The translations under genes were made by a program, and so were the position numbers. 64,000 nt of DNA from Thalassia testudinum (taxonomy: Eukaryota; Streptophyta; Magnoliopsida; Alismatales; Hydrocharitaceae), in assembly GCA_037157565.1 (NCBI GenBank), contig JAZHRO010000003.1, positions 73,100,501 through 73,164,500 on the forward strand, read 5' to 3'. Positions 21,768 to 33,738 of the stretch are shown one piece after another. Numbering within the stretch: the stretch's first letter is position 1; every line of letters starts with the position of its first letter. Below the pieces are notes generated by a model, which had not been told where the DNA came from, ran no database searches, and saw nothing but the letters and a program-made list of their open reading frames with translations.

Positions 21768-22894
21768 AGAGGACCTGAGGCATTTTGTTTATAGCATGCA
21801 TAAATTTGCATTAAAAAAAATATAAATAATTAAAATAAAAAAATAATAATTAAAAAAAAGTTTTGAGCTTAACTGGCTAAATCTTGCATTCTTAAGCAAA
21901 TCAGAACTCTAGGGTAGACTAAGTTAATTCTAGGGTCAAACTTTAGAGGCTAAATGAGCTTCTACCTTTTGACCTTTAGGGTCCTTTGTGGACTTAAAAC
22001 TTAAGTAGGAGTTAAGTTGCGGACCATTCCTCAAGAGGTTGAGGAAGGAAAGCTGGGGTTTGAGTTAAAAGGTGGGGTAGTACTTGGAGTCTTGTTCTAC
22101 CTTTTGATTTACGGGTCCTTGTAACCCAAACATCCAAATTTCACACACTTGGTCTGGTGTAAGTAAGTTAATTCCTTTCTTAAAAGAGATTTGGTTCTCT
22201 TAGTTTTGACTTAGGAGAGGCTTGAAAACACAATTTGATTGGAAGAGTTCCCGCCGCAGGAGAGGTGGAGTATATACTCACCTTAGGGTTGCGATGATAA
22301 CATATTACCGCCTCGGCACTTGTCTCTTAGGATGTCCATCCTACTGGGGGCATGCAAGCGCATTGTGCAATTCAGGTACCATGGGCGGCCCTATCTCGAA
22401 GTGTCGATTGCCATAGGCCTGAATTCGCTTTAGAAATCCATGGGCGATACTATCTTGAAGTGTCGATTGCCAAGAGTTCTTGGGGTCGCTATGGGCGGTG
22501 CTATCTCGAAGCATCGAAAGCCAAGCACCCTTCGAGGTACAGTAATGGGGACAATGAATCCAACACAGACCGTGTTGAAATCTGATCCGAGGTAAGACTA
22601 AGAGGAATCAAACAAAAGAAATTATATATTATTTAAAAAAAAAATCTTTTTTCCTTTAACTCAAATAACTTAGACCAACGCACATGCACGGATGCTTTAA
22701 TCTCAAGGATCAATAAACATTAGGGTAGAGTCAGAAATCAGGGAAACTTGTGCCCGCAACTCGTCTTTAGCTGACCTAGTCTGTAACTTAGCAACTACTT
22801 GGGAACCTTAGGTCTAGAATCTAAACTTAATATGTTTCTAAAGGAAGAACAATTGGGCTGACTAGTCTACTTGGAGTGCTAGGTTTTGCTTGGA
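21768..22894 (+). other. Element C 3' noncoding region with triplicated module
   Basis: No classical gene. Three diverged copies of a unit around ATGGGCGGTGCTATCTCGAAG lie at 22381-22413, 22440-22473 and 22491-22525. They are followed by a stretch that reads PSRYSNGDNESNTDRVEI and a stop at 22583-22585. A 77-codon frame (22352-22585) covers the module. Element A has the same ending peptide and F a diverged one. Confidence 0.65.
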
Positions 22895-22930
22895 TTTGCT
22901 AGCGACTAGCAAAAACTAGCCATGGGGGTA
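22895..22930 (+). promoter_or_regulatory. Element C terminal palindrome and polypurine tract
   Basis: TTTGCTAG, CGA, CTAGCAAA is a perfect inverted repeat (22895-22913), followed by AACTAGCCATGGGGGTA and the 3' LTR at 22933. Confidence 0.82.
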
Positions 22931-22932
22931 TT

Positions 22933-23687
22933 TGATTAGCCCATATTTGTGGGCTATTTAAATATTTAAGCACCTAGACATTAAGTTAATTCTAACATTT
23001 ATTTGGCATAAATTAGGATGTAAATAGATTAATTCGTATTTCTAATTTAATTACGTAATTCATGCATTGCATTCATATTTGAATGCATTTAGAATAAACT
23101 TAGAATCGCATTCAATTAATTAGTTAACCAATTAGGTGCACTGCATGCAATAATTTAAGTTAACATAAAAGTTGAGGGTTTGTATATAAATAACCATAAC
23201 ATTTTATCATTTTTTTATTCTTCTTCTTTTAGCAACAGCTGCAACACCACCAGCTGCCACACTAAAATCTACATTTAAGGACTAGTGAAGAAAGTGGATC
23301 TGCTCCCGCCTCTCCATTCAAAACCATGCAGGTGGCTACAAAAGGTGGAGCAAGGTTGCCTTATACGGGAGGCCACCATCCCCGACCCACCACTATGTGG
23401 AGAGTTGATCTCTCATCCATTCCACCACCACCAGCCTCAACCGTGCCGGTGAGCCTCCACCACCGTGGACGTGTGGCGTGACAGGCCACACCGCCATCTG
23501 GAGCTCGTGAGCATTACCATGAGCACCTCAGCATGCACCACCCTTGTCGTCATCACCAACAACCACCACTGTAGCCACTGCAACTTCACGTCCCCATCAG
23601 TTAGGACGTCCGGGAAGTTTCCCAGACGTCTGAAGCTTCATCCCAACACACAACAGAAACCGGCCTCTCCTTCACACCCGCGCCCCT
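22933..23687 (+). repeat. Element C 3' LTR, first segment
   Basis: Starts TGATTAGCCC and matches the 5' LTR up to about 23130. It then holds the portion deleted from the 5' copy. Its last five bases, CCCCT, are the left target duplication of element D. Confidence 0.85.
23183..23190 (+). promoter_or_regulatory. Putative TATA box of element C, present only in the 3' LTR
   Basis: TATATAAA in the segment that the 5' LTR has lost. If this is the promoter, the 5' LTR can no longer start transcription from it. Confidence 0.5.
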
Positions 23688-25395
23688 TGATGAGTCCATT
23701 TTAATGTACTAATATTACGCCTAAGTAACTTTAATCGTAATTTTTATGTTTGTTAATAACTACATTAAGTTATAGAATATTTGCATTCATCATGATTTAA
23801 GTTTACATCTTCGCACATTTATCTTCTTTTAACTACATGATCCGTTGCCAGCAGCAACTCCTCTCGCACATTTACTAAATCTTTCGCCGCCCTCCCTCAA
23901 CAAAAGAGGCTATATTTATAAAGGACTTTTAAAAATCCCTGGAAGGGCGGAGGAGAGGAGTTAAGAGGAGGCAGAGAAATGAGAGGAGGGGCTTCGTCAT
24001 CCAGGGACCGTGTAACCCCTGTGAACTGTGCACCAAATCACCTTCAGCCCGCTCCACCCTCCATGCCCGCCGGCGCGTGCCCATCTGCAGTGCACCCTCC
24101 CCTCTGTAGACCTGCCTCACCGTGCCAGCACCACCCCTCCCGTGCCCTCACCAAGCAGCTTGCAGGCGCCCGTGCGCTCATCCCCAGCTAGCCCTGCAGT
24201 CACCATCGCCCCTACCAGGTCGCACCCGTAGGTGCATCCTCCCTTCTAGCGCCATCACCAAATCTCCCATGCACTCATCTCCAGCTGGCCCTGTAGTCGC
24301 ACACCGCTCCGTCTACCCCACCCGTGCATGCAGGCGTGCGCCCTTCTGCAGTGCCCGCAGGAGCTCTGCCTGGCACCAGCGCACGTAGGCACGCCCTCCC
24401 CTTCGTAGACCCGCCTCGCCTCACCAGCTTCTCCAGCCGCACCGCTCACCGGCAAGCATCGCATCAGTGCCTGTCTTCGCACCACAACGTGTCCCCTCTC
24501 TACAGATTGCCCTAGCTACTTGCAGGCGCCTGCTCCTTATCCATCACTCCCTCCAACCATGTTTGAAGGTGCTGTATACCTTCACCACTACCAGGCCCGC
24601 ACCCGTAGGCACCCGCCTTGCCACAAGCACCCTACAGGCACCCATCTCCAATGCTCGCAGGCGCTCGCTGCCACTTTCTACGCTCCAGCATCGCCCGCCC
24701 TCACGCACCTGCACAGGCACAGCGCTGCCCCACAGGTGTTTCTTCTCCGATGTTCTTCTCCTCAATCATCCGGCCACATTCGGCCATCTTCGTCGATGCC
24801 GCAACCTCCAACGGATCGACCTCGTCTTCGCCAACCTCCCTTGCGGTTAACAGCCCCGCCGGTGCTCTCTCTCTCTCTCACGAGGAGGAGAGAGAGCAAA
24901 TGCTCTGTTTTACATTCAATTAAAAATGACATCTAATGCCATTGCCACCAGAAATTAATTTTTGATTTATTATTATTTTATTATGGCAAAATTGCACAAG
25001 CACACTCATCCCTTCTGATAATTGCACGTTATTGTTATTTACCTGTTTCAAGATTGGTTTTGGGATTGACGTGTGCACCAATTTTCTCTAGTACATGTCA
25101 ATTGAAAATTACATAAAATCATGATATATTTATTGAAGATTTTAGTGAGGGAAAATTGCACATATACCCTTATATTTTTAAGTTATTGTGAATCTACTTT
25201 CCATCGCATTTTATGTCAAATTTGACTAGGGATTTCGCACTTAACCAAAAGAATAAGAAATAATCGAGATTTTATTACATAATTGCCTCCCTGTGGGCAT
25301 GACCTGCTCTTCTATGAGTGGTTATTTTTATTGTTGATTAGTCCATTTTTCCACCGCTTAAAGACTACAACGCGTAGCGGAAATTCGACTCGTCA
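23688..25395 (+). repeat. Element D 5' LTR
   Basis: Starts TGATGAGTCC and ends GACTCGTCA. A TATA-like stretch TATATTTATAAAGG is at 23911-23924. The middle (about 24000-24850) is GC-rich and proline-biased in several frames, giving many chance open frames, none with recognisable domains. Confidence 0.9.
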
Positions 25396-25398
25396 AAT

Positions 25399-25416
25399 TG
25401 GCACCGTTGCCAGGGA
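25399..25416 (+). promoter_or_regulatory. Primer-binding site of element D
   Basis: TGGCACCGTTGCCAGGGA, tRNA-Asp type with two transitions, three bases after the LTR. Confidence 0.83.
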
Positions 25417-26144
25417 GGCAAGAGATGCAATAGATTTACTTCATTGTTTTTGAATATTTTGAGTTGCGAAATTATCTAAACAATTTTTTTATTGTGCATG
25501 GAATCTGTTGAGGCGATGAGGTGCAACAGCACAACGACAGCAGGCACGAGCTAAGCCACACAAGGAAAAGACATAGGAGACCAAGATCCTGCTTTCACAA
25601 CGGATTCTCCGTCGTCGCAAAATTTACTTCTGTCTTTTCACCCATGTAGTAATTGGGGCTGAATTTTTGGGTGTTTGGCCCCACATTCTTTACCTACTTG
25701 GGCTTACATTATTTTTTATGTATGCGTGATTCTATTTTCTGCTTGCTTTTAAAACCAACAAAGAAAATATCGAGTTTCCTATTTAGAAGTTGCATGCCCT
25801 TAGGTGCACACATTTAGGGGTGATTGAGCAGCACATTAGATCTTATTATTGCATTGCAAGCATATTAGCACGAAGATTGCTGGAGACAGGTACATCTTTC
25901 TAACTTTTGCATCCAGCTCCTATTCACGCATTTGCAGTCAAATTAAAATGGAAGACCACCAAGTTGTTTGAATTTACTAATTCAGTGGTCACATAACAAA
26001 AAGTGGGACTGATAATCAGATTCAACCCTAAAAGCAATTCACATTTGATCTGATTCTGAGGGACTTGTCTGCGATTTCAAAAGAAATTACAAAGATTTGC
26101 TATGTGTTGCACCCTTCTGACACCAAGCACGCACATTAGGCACC
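25417..26144 (+). other. Element D leader, joined directly to reverse transcriptase remnant
   Basis: No gene. The leader resembles that of C (shared GAAG and TTGCATGCC blocks near 25790). It runs into pol at about 26145 without any gag or protease sequence between, which marks a large internal deletion. Confidence 0.6.
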
Positions 26145-27728
26145 ACACTAAGGCTCAATCCAAATATGTGGGAGGTTGCTAAAAAGGAAATTCTAAAATA
26201 GCTGTATGCAGGGATTATCTATCCCATTTTAGATGGTAAATGGGTTAGTCCTATCCACGTAGTTCCGAAAAAGGTAGGAATCACTATGGAAGAGAATGGC
26301 CAAGGAGAATTGGTGACCACTAGACCCTCAACTGGTTGAAGGGTCTACATTGATTACCGACGTTTAAACACGGCTACCCAGAAAGACCATTTCCCCTTAC
26401 CATTTATCGATCAAATTCTGGAACGATTGGTGGGGAACAAGTACTTTTGTTTTCTTAATGGGTACTCTGGGTACAATCAGAGAGTCATTTTTCCTGATGA
26501 TCAGGAGCATACCACCTTCACGAGTCTGCATGGCACTTTTGCATTCCGCTGAATGCCATTCGGGTTATGTAATGCTCCTGCCACTTTCCAATGTTGTATG
26601 ATGGCTATCTTTTCCGATATGATCGACGAGTTTGTTGAAATTTTCAAGGATGACTTCTCCATTTATGGCTCATGGTTTGACCTATGCCTTTCGCACCTTG
26701 ATGAAGTTTTAACATAGTGCGAAGGCAGGCATTGGTGCGGTGCCCCTTAACTACCCTTTTATTCCTTTAAGGGGTGTCCCCCTTCATAGAGTATCAAAAC
26801 ACTTGGTCAAAAGATAGTATCACCACCACCAGAAAGCACAATAGGAGGGTCTGCACCGATAAAGAGATTGGTGCCCATAGCCTTAAGGGAGAAAAGCCAC
26901 TTTATGTTCCAGCATGGCATTGTGTTAGGTCATGTAGTTTCCGAGAGAGGATTAGAGGTGGACACTGCAAAAATCGATTCCATCTCTAAGCTTCCATTGC
27001 CTGCCAATGTTCGTCAGGTTTCATCTTTCCTTGGCCATGCTAGATTTTATAGGCGCTTCATTAGAGATTTCCGTAAAATCTCTAAGCCACTCTGCGACCT
27101 GTTAGCGAAGGATGTCTCCTTTGATTTTGATGATAGATGTGGTGAGGCTTTCCAAGTTTTGAAGAAAGCCCTCATTACCACACCAATTCTCCAAGCACCA
27201 GATTGAACCCTCCCGTTTGAGCTTATGTGCGATGCTTTTGATTTTGCAGTGGGAGCGGTCTTAGGTCAAAGGGTTGATGGCAAACCACATGTGATGCATT
27301 ATGCCAGCAAGACCCTTATGGATCCTCAGCAAAACTACACGGTCAATGAAAAGGAATTACTTGCTGTAGTATTTGCTTTGGAGAAGTTTCGATCTTATCT
27401 TTTGGGATTCAAGGTTGTAGTGTTCACTGATCATTCGGCCCTAAAGCATCTTCTGGCCAAAAAGGACACCAAACCTCGCCTAATTCGTTGGATTCTGCTA
27501 CTTCAAGAATTTGACTTGGAAATTAAAGACAAGAAAGGAGTTAAGAATGTGGTAGCCGACCATTTGTCTAGGATCCCTATTGAGGCATCAAACCATGCTG
27601 GTAGTATTCAAGAGTCTTTCCCTGATGAGTCTCTGATGGCCGTGGAAGCTAAAACTCCTTGGTTTACTGACATAGTGAACTATCTGGTCACGGGCATTAC
27701 ACCCAATAGTTGGGACAAGCAAAAATGA
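26145..27728 (+). pseudogene. pol: Reverse transcriptase and RNase H remnant of element D
   Basis: The reading begins within the N-terminal part of reverse transcriptase (NPNMWEV). WVSPIHVVPKK, IDYRRLN, GYSGYNQ and FGLCNAPATFQ are recognisable. The catalytic block reads IFKDDFS, with Lys in place of Met, and several stops interrupt it. An extra stretch of about 150 bp lies between about 26720 and 26870, where C and E read straight through. RNase H (27225-27728) is open, with [20 protein letters not shown] and ADHLSR. A TGA at 27206, probably from TGG, separates the two parts. Confidence 0.86.
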
Positions 27729-28941
27729 GATAGGTTTCTCGCTAATGCTAAATTTTATCACTGGGAGGAACCCGAGTTTTTAGAATAGGCCCTGACTAGC
27801 TTTTTCGCCGTTGCGTTCCTGACGAAGAACAAAGAAGTGTTCTGAGCTTCTGCCATGACCTCCATCATGAGGGACATTTTAGTGGGAAGAAGACTGCCCA
27901 TAAGGTTCTTCAGTCTGGCTTTTGGTGGCCCACATTATTCCGAGATGCACATTTGTATGTGGGCACATGTCTACATTTCAAGCAGATGGGAACCATTGAA
28001 AAAGGGATGAGATGCCCCAACAACCTATTCTTCCTGTTGAAATCTTTGATATTTGGGGCATTGACTTCATGGGTCCCTTTCCAGTGTCCTTCGGATATTA
28101 ATACATCCTTGTGGCGGTTGACTATGTATCGAAATGGATAGAAGCCATACCCACACGAATTAATGACCATTCCATGGTCTTGGGCTTTGTTAAGGCTAAT
28201 ATCATTTCTTGGTATGGGTGCCCAAGGACAATCATAAGTGATGGAGGACCTCACTTTAAGAACGTACACTTCACAAGACTGCTCCAAAATTTTGGAGTTA
28301 ACCACATGATAGCCACACTATATCATCCCCAAACGACTGGACAAGTTGAGGTGTCTAATAGGGCGATTAAGCAAATTTTAGAAAAAACTGTCAGGCCTGA
28401 TTGGAAGGATTGGTCTAAAAGACTAAATGATGCTCTTTGGGCCTACAGAACTATGTATAAGACTCCCTTTGGCATGTCTCCTTTCCATCTTGTATATAGA
28501 AAAGCGTGCCACCTTCCCATTGAAATCCAGCATAAAGCTTATTGGGCTATTAAAAACGTTAACTTGAATCTGGATAAAGCGGGAAAGGCATGTATGTTAC
28601 AATTAAGTGAGCTTGAGGAGCTTCGTAATGAAGCTTATGAAACTTCTGAAGCTTACAAGAAACATACAAAAGTCTTCCATGACAAGCACATCATTAGAAA
28701 GACTTTTGAGCCCAACCAATGGGTCTGGCTTTTCAGTTCTAGACTCAAATTATTCCCTGGAAAGCTCAAGTCCCGCTGGGATGGGCCATACATTGTTATC
28801 AATACTTTCCCTCATGGAGCTGTAGAGATTCAGAACCTTATTTCAGGTGCGAGCTTTAAGGTAAATGGCCAACGACTTAAACCGGATATTAGTCTTTCTG
28901 ATGGCCAGGTTTTGGATGCACTTCTGCTTGAGGAGCCTTAG
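27729..28941 (+). pseudogene. int: Integrase of element D (pseudogene, C-terminal two thirds open)
   Basis: The zinc domain is damaged: the second cysteine of the CxxC pair reads Phe (CLHF). A frame change lies between 27790 and 28110, and a stop follows near 28100. From 28111 to 28941 the frame is open for 276 codons, with the second Asp in SDGGPHF and the catalytic Glu in GQVEVSNR. The C-terminal part has WDGPYIV and VNGQRLKPD and ends at 28941. It is the best-kept integrase core with C-terminus in the window, although the complete protein cannot be made. Confidence 0.86.
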
Positions 28942-28993
28942 CTCCTTCCACTCTCCTCCTCAGGTGATATTCTTCTATGTCTGCATTTTTTTA

Positions 28994-29025
28994 ATGAGGA
29001 CATTGTCAGTCTTAGGCATAGGGCG
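28994..29025 (+). promoter_or_regulatory. Post-coding polypurine-like motif of element D
   Basis: ATGAGGACATTG then CTTAGGCATAGGGCGG, 50 bp after the pol stop. Slightly decayed copy of the shared motif. Confidence 0.6.
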
Positions 29026-29452
29026 GTATAACCTGAGAATATTTATAGCATTTATAAATATTTGCATACATATTTATACATATACGAAAAGAAATCTCTT
29101 TTCTTGAGCTGAATGGGTTAGTCCCTAGCAGAATACCTTTGTCATTGGAGGTTTTTCTTCTTAAATTATTTCTTATGTTTTGAATCCAGTACATTTAGTT
29201 CACGTACATGTAGACTTGGTAATGGATCCTTGAAGAAAACCTGCAAGCATTTGTAGTCTACTAAACCCTTTGACAGTTCATAGGGAGTCAGGCATATTAT
29301 CTTCTAGTAGATCCACCACATATTTGTGAGAAGAAAGTAAAGAGATTACTGGTGCAATAAGTATAGTGTAAGGACTCTTAAGTTTTGGACAATTAGATGA
29401 CGATACTTCAGAGTTAGGCGTAGTTTTTCACTCTCTGTTCCTGTGTGCGTAC
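29026..29452 (+). other. Element D 3' noncoding region, left part
   Basis: AT-rich, no gene seen. It ends in CGTAC, the left target duplication of element E. Confidence 0.6.
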
Positions 29453-29942
29453 TGATTGCACAGCAAAAATACACCAGCAATTGTGCCATCTTGTGCTATT
29501 TCCTACCATTGCCAGTGCATATTAGGTAGCCATAGTCGCATTTGTAAAAATACACGTATGCATGCATTTACTTGAGATGGGAGGAGAGTGAATAAAATGG
29601 CCGTGAAACTAACATTTTCCTGAAGTTCTGCTTCGCAAATTAGCCATCTTTATTTTTAAGTTTATCTGACTTTCTTCTCCGCAGCGGCAATGCATGGCAG
29701 CTTCTTCCTCGCGCCATGCTCTACAACAGCTCTCCTTACCAGCCACATGCACAGCCATGCATAGCCTGGCCATGGTTGTGCATGCCTTCTTCCTCTTTAA
29801 AAAGGGCACGACTTTCTTATTTGAGTAGAGCCTGGTCCACACAAACACACCACAGCAGCTTCTTCTCCAAGCCATCCCCTCCCCTCTCCCTCCATACATA
29901 GCCTCTCCTCCTTCTGAGGAGCTACTCTGCAAGCAGGAGCCG

Positions 29943-30016
29943 CTCATAGTGGTGCACAACCACCACTATGAGTCCCACCACCCCCCAGCTCATCAAAGAG
30001 CTGGTGGGCGTGGTGG
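29943..30016 (+). repeat. Paired hairpins in the transcribed part of the element E LTR
   Basis: CTCATAGTGGTG (29943-29954), loop CACAAC, CACCACTATGAG (29961-29972) is a perfect 12-bp stem. The 3' LTR copy (51719-51748) has CTCACAGTGGTG with CACCACTGTGAG, and element G (59652-59680) has CCCACTGTGGTG with CACCACAGTGGG. Both arms changed together each time. A second hairpin built on CAGCTC/GAGCTG with outer CCACCA/TGGTGG follows at once. Confidence 0.8.
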
Positions 30017-30782
30017 TTCTCCCTCTGTTTCATCGTTCAAAGCATTTCCGCCATTGCTACAGCAGCTTCAAGCTTTCAAGCTGAAGCTCCACACAGCAGC
30101 AGCACGGCACTGGACTCTTCTTCCGTGCGTGCAGGCCACGGCGTATGCCAGCAGGTCACCCTCACCCTCCATTGCGCACGCCAGCAGGCCAGCCGCACCC
30201 CTCTCCACGTGCCCTGTTGTGAAGTTCCGCCAGCAGCCCAGTCGGCGCGGACATTCATCGCGCACGGCAGCTCGCGCAGTGGCGCCCACACTCACGGAAC
30301 CGGGCACAGGCAATCGCGCGAGCCGACCGCGCACTGTAGCCACTATTCATGCTAGTCAGCAGAATACTGTGGCTACAGTGCAGTGACTGGTAAGTTTCTC
30401 ACTTATCCGATCACCCGGCGCGCCGCTACCATCCCTAGCTCGCGCTCGTGTCTCTCCCCACGCTCGCACCAGTGCCTGCATCTGTGTCTCTCACTGCGCG
30501 CCCGTCCTCGCATATGAACCCGCTCGCTCCCAGTGCCCGCTTCCTCACGTCCGCACCCGCCCCAGCTCGCAGAAAAGTGCGCTGTGGTCCTTCCTCCCAC
30601 GCCTGCTCCCTCCTGTGTGCACGCCTCTTGACGTGCCTATGCGCCTATGCATGCGCGTGCGCCATCAAATGTCGCCTGCTGGCTTCAGACGACTTAACCC
30701 TCCCACCCTCCTTCACTCCAGCGGAAGCGCTCTCTCTCTCTCTCACAGGACTCTCTCACTCTCTCTGCAGACACATACACGC

Positions 30783-31237
30783 ACACACTCTTACTCTCGC
30801 ACACACACACTACCACTTATACGCTACTATATACTTATATAAATATATACACATGTATTTATATCTATATATAGTTATATACATATATGTATATATATAC
30901 ATTTATCTATACATATATTAGTACTTATTTAACTAAGTATAAGTATATATACATATATATATATACATATATATATGCATACATTTATACACACACACAC
31001 ATATATATATAAATATCTATCTACATATATCTATATACATATATTACTATATATATATATACATATATATACATCTATATAGTTATATATACATATATCT
31101 ATCTATACATATATTTTCATATCTATATATATATAAATATATAGCTACATTTACACTTATATCATTATAACCATATCTACCTATATACAAATTGATATAT
31201 ATTTACATATATACATACATATATATATTTTCATCCT
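30783..31237 (+). repeat. TA-rich low-complexity block in the LTR of element E
   Basis: CA and CT repeats run into several hundred bases of TATATAC-type sequence. The same block occurs in the 3' LTR (about 52527-52990) and in element G (about 60175-60640). Confidence 0.85.
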
Positions 31238-31933
31238 ACACGTTGTATCACGGGAATATCAGCATCTGTTGCTGATATTCCCCGATACACGCGTACAAAA
31301 AGCATGCTCGCACACATCTTTCACCCATCCATCCTACACTCCGCGCGGCACTTTGTCCTATTGGTTGCGTCTTCCTAGACGATGACCGACTCGACACCGT
31401 GCTACTTGCCATGTCCATCTCCACCCCCACCCCTTTATGCATATATAATATATGCATATCTATATGTACTATATTTACTTTATTTCTATTTCACTTTCCT
31501 GCCATTAAAAAGATAAAAAAAAATACACAAAAGAGAAAGACAATCTTTGACTTGCTGGTACTCAGTCTTGCGAATGGCAAGACCAGTTTTGGGAACCCTA
31601 ATTTGGCTCAAAGCCAAGAACCTGATTTTGAGGGTGTACCTCAAGGACAAAAATTATCAGAAAAAATTATCAAATAGAAAAACACCAAAAGTATAACAAA
31701 GCGAATGGAAGAGATTCATTGTAGGAAAGGCATAGAAACTTGTTCACTTCTAATCCCACTTCCCTGAGTTCGACCCTGGGCCTAAAAGTGACCAAGATAA
31801 AATCAAGTAGGCTAGGTTAAAAATTTTGTAAAGAGATGGTTAGGCTCGATTTACGTTAACCACTATACGCATTTCAACGATAAAATGACCATATTAGAAT
31901 AGCCTATCCGGGTCTACACCAGACCTCTTTTCA

Positions 31934-31951
31934 TCGTGCCATTGCTGGGGA
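31934..31951 (+). promoter_or_regulatory. Primer-binding site of element E (degenerate)
   Basis: TCGTGCCATTGCTGGGGA directly after the LTR, 14 of 18 positions as in the perfect tRNA-Asp-type site of element B. Confidence 0.72.
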
Positions 31952-32474
31952 AGTGCGCATTCAAGTAAGTTTCTATTCCATTCCTTTAATTTTTATATTC
32001 TCATACTCTTCTCTTCACGGGTGTTTTTGTTTGTAGCTATGTAGGTGAACCTGTTGCAAGGAGAAGACTGGTAGACAAAGTCAGAGACGTTGGCAGATCC
32101 AAGGCGAGAACGAAAGGGTGAAGACACCAGCACCGCACTGGAGCTTTGCACACGTTGCTGTACAAGTAGGTCTTCTTTCTTAGCAACTTAGGTTAACTTG
32201 TCACCTTAAGAAAAAAAAAACTAAAGAAAAAGAAAACTAAAAACTAGAAAAACTTCTTGGGATCTCTTGGGGCAAGTGGATCAAAAATCACTTGTTTGAT
32301 TGTTTGTCATCACTCCCACCAACATGGGATTTTCCGCCAAACTTCGCATAGCGAAGGTCCTAGAATCTTGATTCTTTAATCTTTCGCCATGTGAAGTATT
32401 CTTTGAGGTAAAAATAAATAGACTGACTGCCTTCCCTCTTTGCCTCATTTATCTACAATTCGGGATCACCTTTT
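31952..32474 (+). other. Element E leader, left part
   Basis: No gene. It matches the leader of element G closely (for example GCAGATCCAAGGCG) and ends in CTTTT, the left target duplication of F. Confidence 0.7.
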
Positions 32475-32695
32475 TGATAAACGCCAGTTTATCATCATTC
32501 TTAAGCATTAAAAAAAACCTAGCTCTTAGGATTTTACTCTGCAAATGGATTTTTGGGCTGCATTTAGGCATAAAATAGGTTAGGCATGCATTGGAATTTT
32601 ATTGTCTTTTTAATATGTTTTTGTGAGTGTTAGGGTTGTATAGATATATAGATCCCTAAAACACTAGCACTCAAGAAGGCAAATGGTGAAGGAGA

Positions 32696-33445
32696 AGCCT
32701 AGTCTAGCTGGAACTCAGCTTGATCTAGCTCACCACAGCTGGATCCTAGCTCACTTGAACTAGGGTTAGCTCATCCCAGCTCCATTCAGCTAATCTCAGC
32801 TGAATGGTAGCTCAAGGGAGTTCATCTTAGCTCACCCTAGCTCAAGTCAGCTCAGATCCAGCTCAACTTAGCTGAGTCTAGCTCATCTCAGATCCCACTA
32901 GTCCACAGGGAGCTCTAGCTAGCTCAGCTGAGTTGACAGGATTTCACCCCAACTCAGATCCAGCTACATCTAGCTCCACTCAACTCCAGCCAGCTGAAGA
33001 AGAACTCATTCCAGCTCAAGAAGCTCAAGTCCAGCTCCCGGGGACGTAGCATAGCTCAACTTAGTTGAGCTAAGCTACCTTAGCTGCCTCAACCAGCTTG
33101 ATTCTCCCCGGGAGCACCAGGCCTAGCTCACCTCAGCTCATTATGGTAGAAGCTAGCCTACTTTAGCTTTGCTTAGCAGCTAGCAAAGAACTAGCAAGCT
33201 AAGCCAGCTAGAGTAGCTGCATGCCAGCCTCTTCAGCAGCAGCCAGCTCCAATTTCAGCTCCAGACTTCTCCTCCTCAGCTCCTCCCTGCAAACCCTAGC
33301 TCCAACAGCTTCTCTACTCCCCCTTTAGCTAGGATAGCTTAGCTTAGCTTAGCTTAGCTAGCAACCAGCTCCTTGGCCATCCACCAGCTTCAAATTCAAC
33401 CCTAGCTAGCTCCACCAACTTAAGCCTACCTAAGCTAGCTACTCT
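32696..33445 (+). repeat. AGCT-rich degenerate repeat block in the LTR of element F
   Basis: By hand count the tetranucleotide AGCT occurs about 55 times in 750 bases, mostly as TAGCTCA, CAGCTCC and TAGCTT. About three would be expected by chance. The counterpart is at about 40985-41720 in the 3' LTR. Confidence 0.85.
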
Positions 33446-33452
33446 ACTCAAG

Positions 33453-33738
33453 TTGGCGCCAACTTGTAGCCATCCCTTCACCCCTTTATCACAACCAAAA
33501 GACACCAAAGGTTGTCACCAAAAACTACCCCTAACCACCTCTATATTGGCGCCAACATTCGGCCCTTAATCCGCCCTACACCTACCCACATAATCCATCC
33601 TAGCCATCCACCTACCCCTCCTTCTGGAACCCTTCTTGGTGCAAACTTAGACCCCCTTCTAGAAGCCATTTTGTCTCCAACATCAAGGGATGTCAACACC
33701 CATAACCACTCCCTAGGTGTCCCTTAAAGTGGCACCAA
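33453..33738 (+). promoter_or_regulatory. Array of TTGGCGCCAA-type palindromes upstream of the TATA box
   Basis: TTGGCGCCAA at 33453 and 33546, with degenerate copies at 33636, 33671 and 33729. The 3' LTR has copies at 41733, 41792, 41826, 41916, 41951 and 42009, several of them better preserved. The array ends about 90 bp before the TATA box. The core resembles E2F-type sites. Confidence 0.6.

Larger units (their letters stand above)
29453..31933 (+). repeat. Element E 5' LTR
   Basis: Starts TGATTGCACAGC and ends CTCTTTTCA. The TATA region is decayed to CTTTAAAAAGG near 29800, where G has CTATAAAG. Two hairpins (29943-30016) and a long TA-rich low-complexity block (30783-31237) follow. GC-rich frames on both strands around 30100-30600 show no domains. 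Confidence 0.92.

Noticed and set aside
23979..24936. Many overlapping proline-rich frames in the 5' LTR of D, with counterparts at 55092-55878
   Set aside because: They lie inside an LTR, shift frame between the two LTR copies, and show no recognisable motif.
30700..31240. Centromeric or telomeric satellite
   Set aside because: The TATATAC-type sequence is simple low-complexity DNA repeated at the same place in each LTR of the E/G family, not a tandem satellite monomer.
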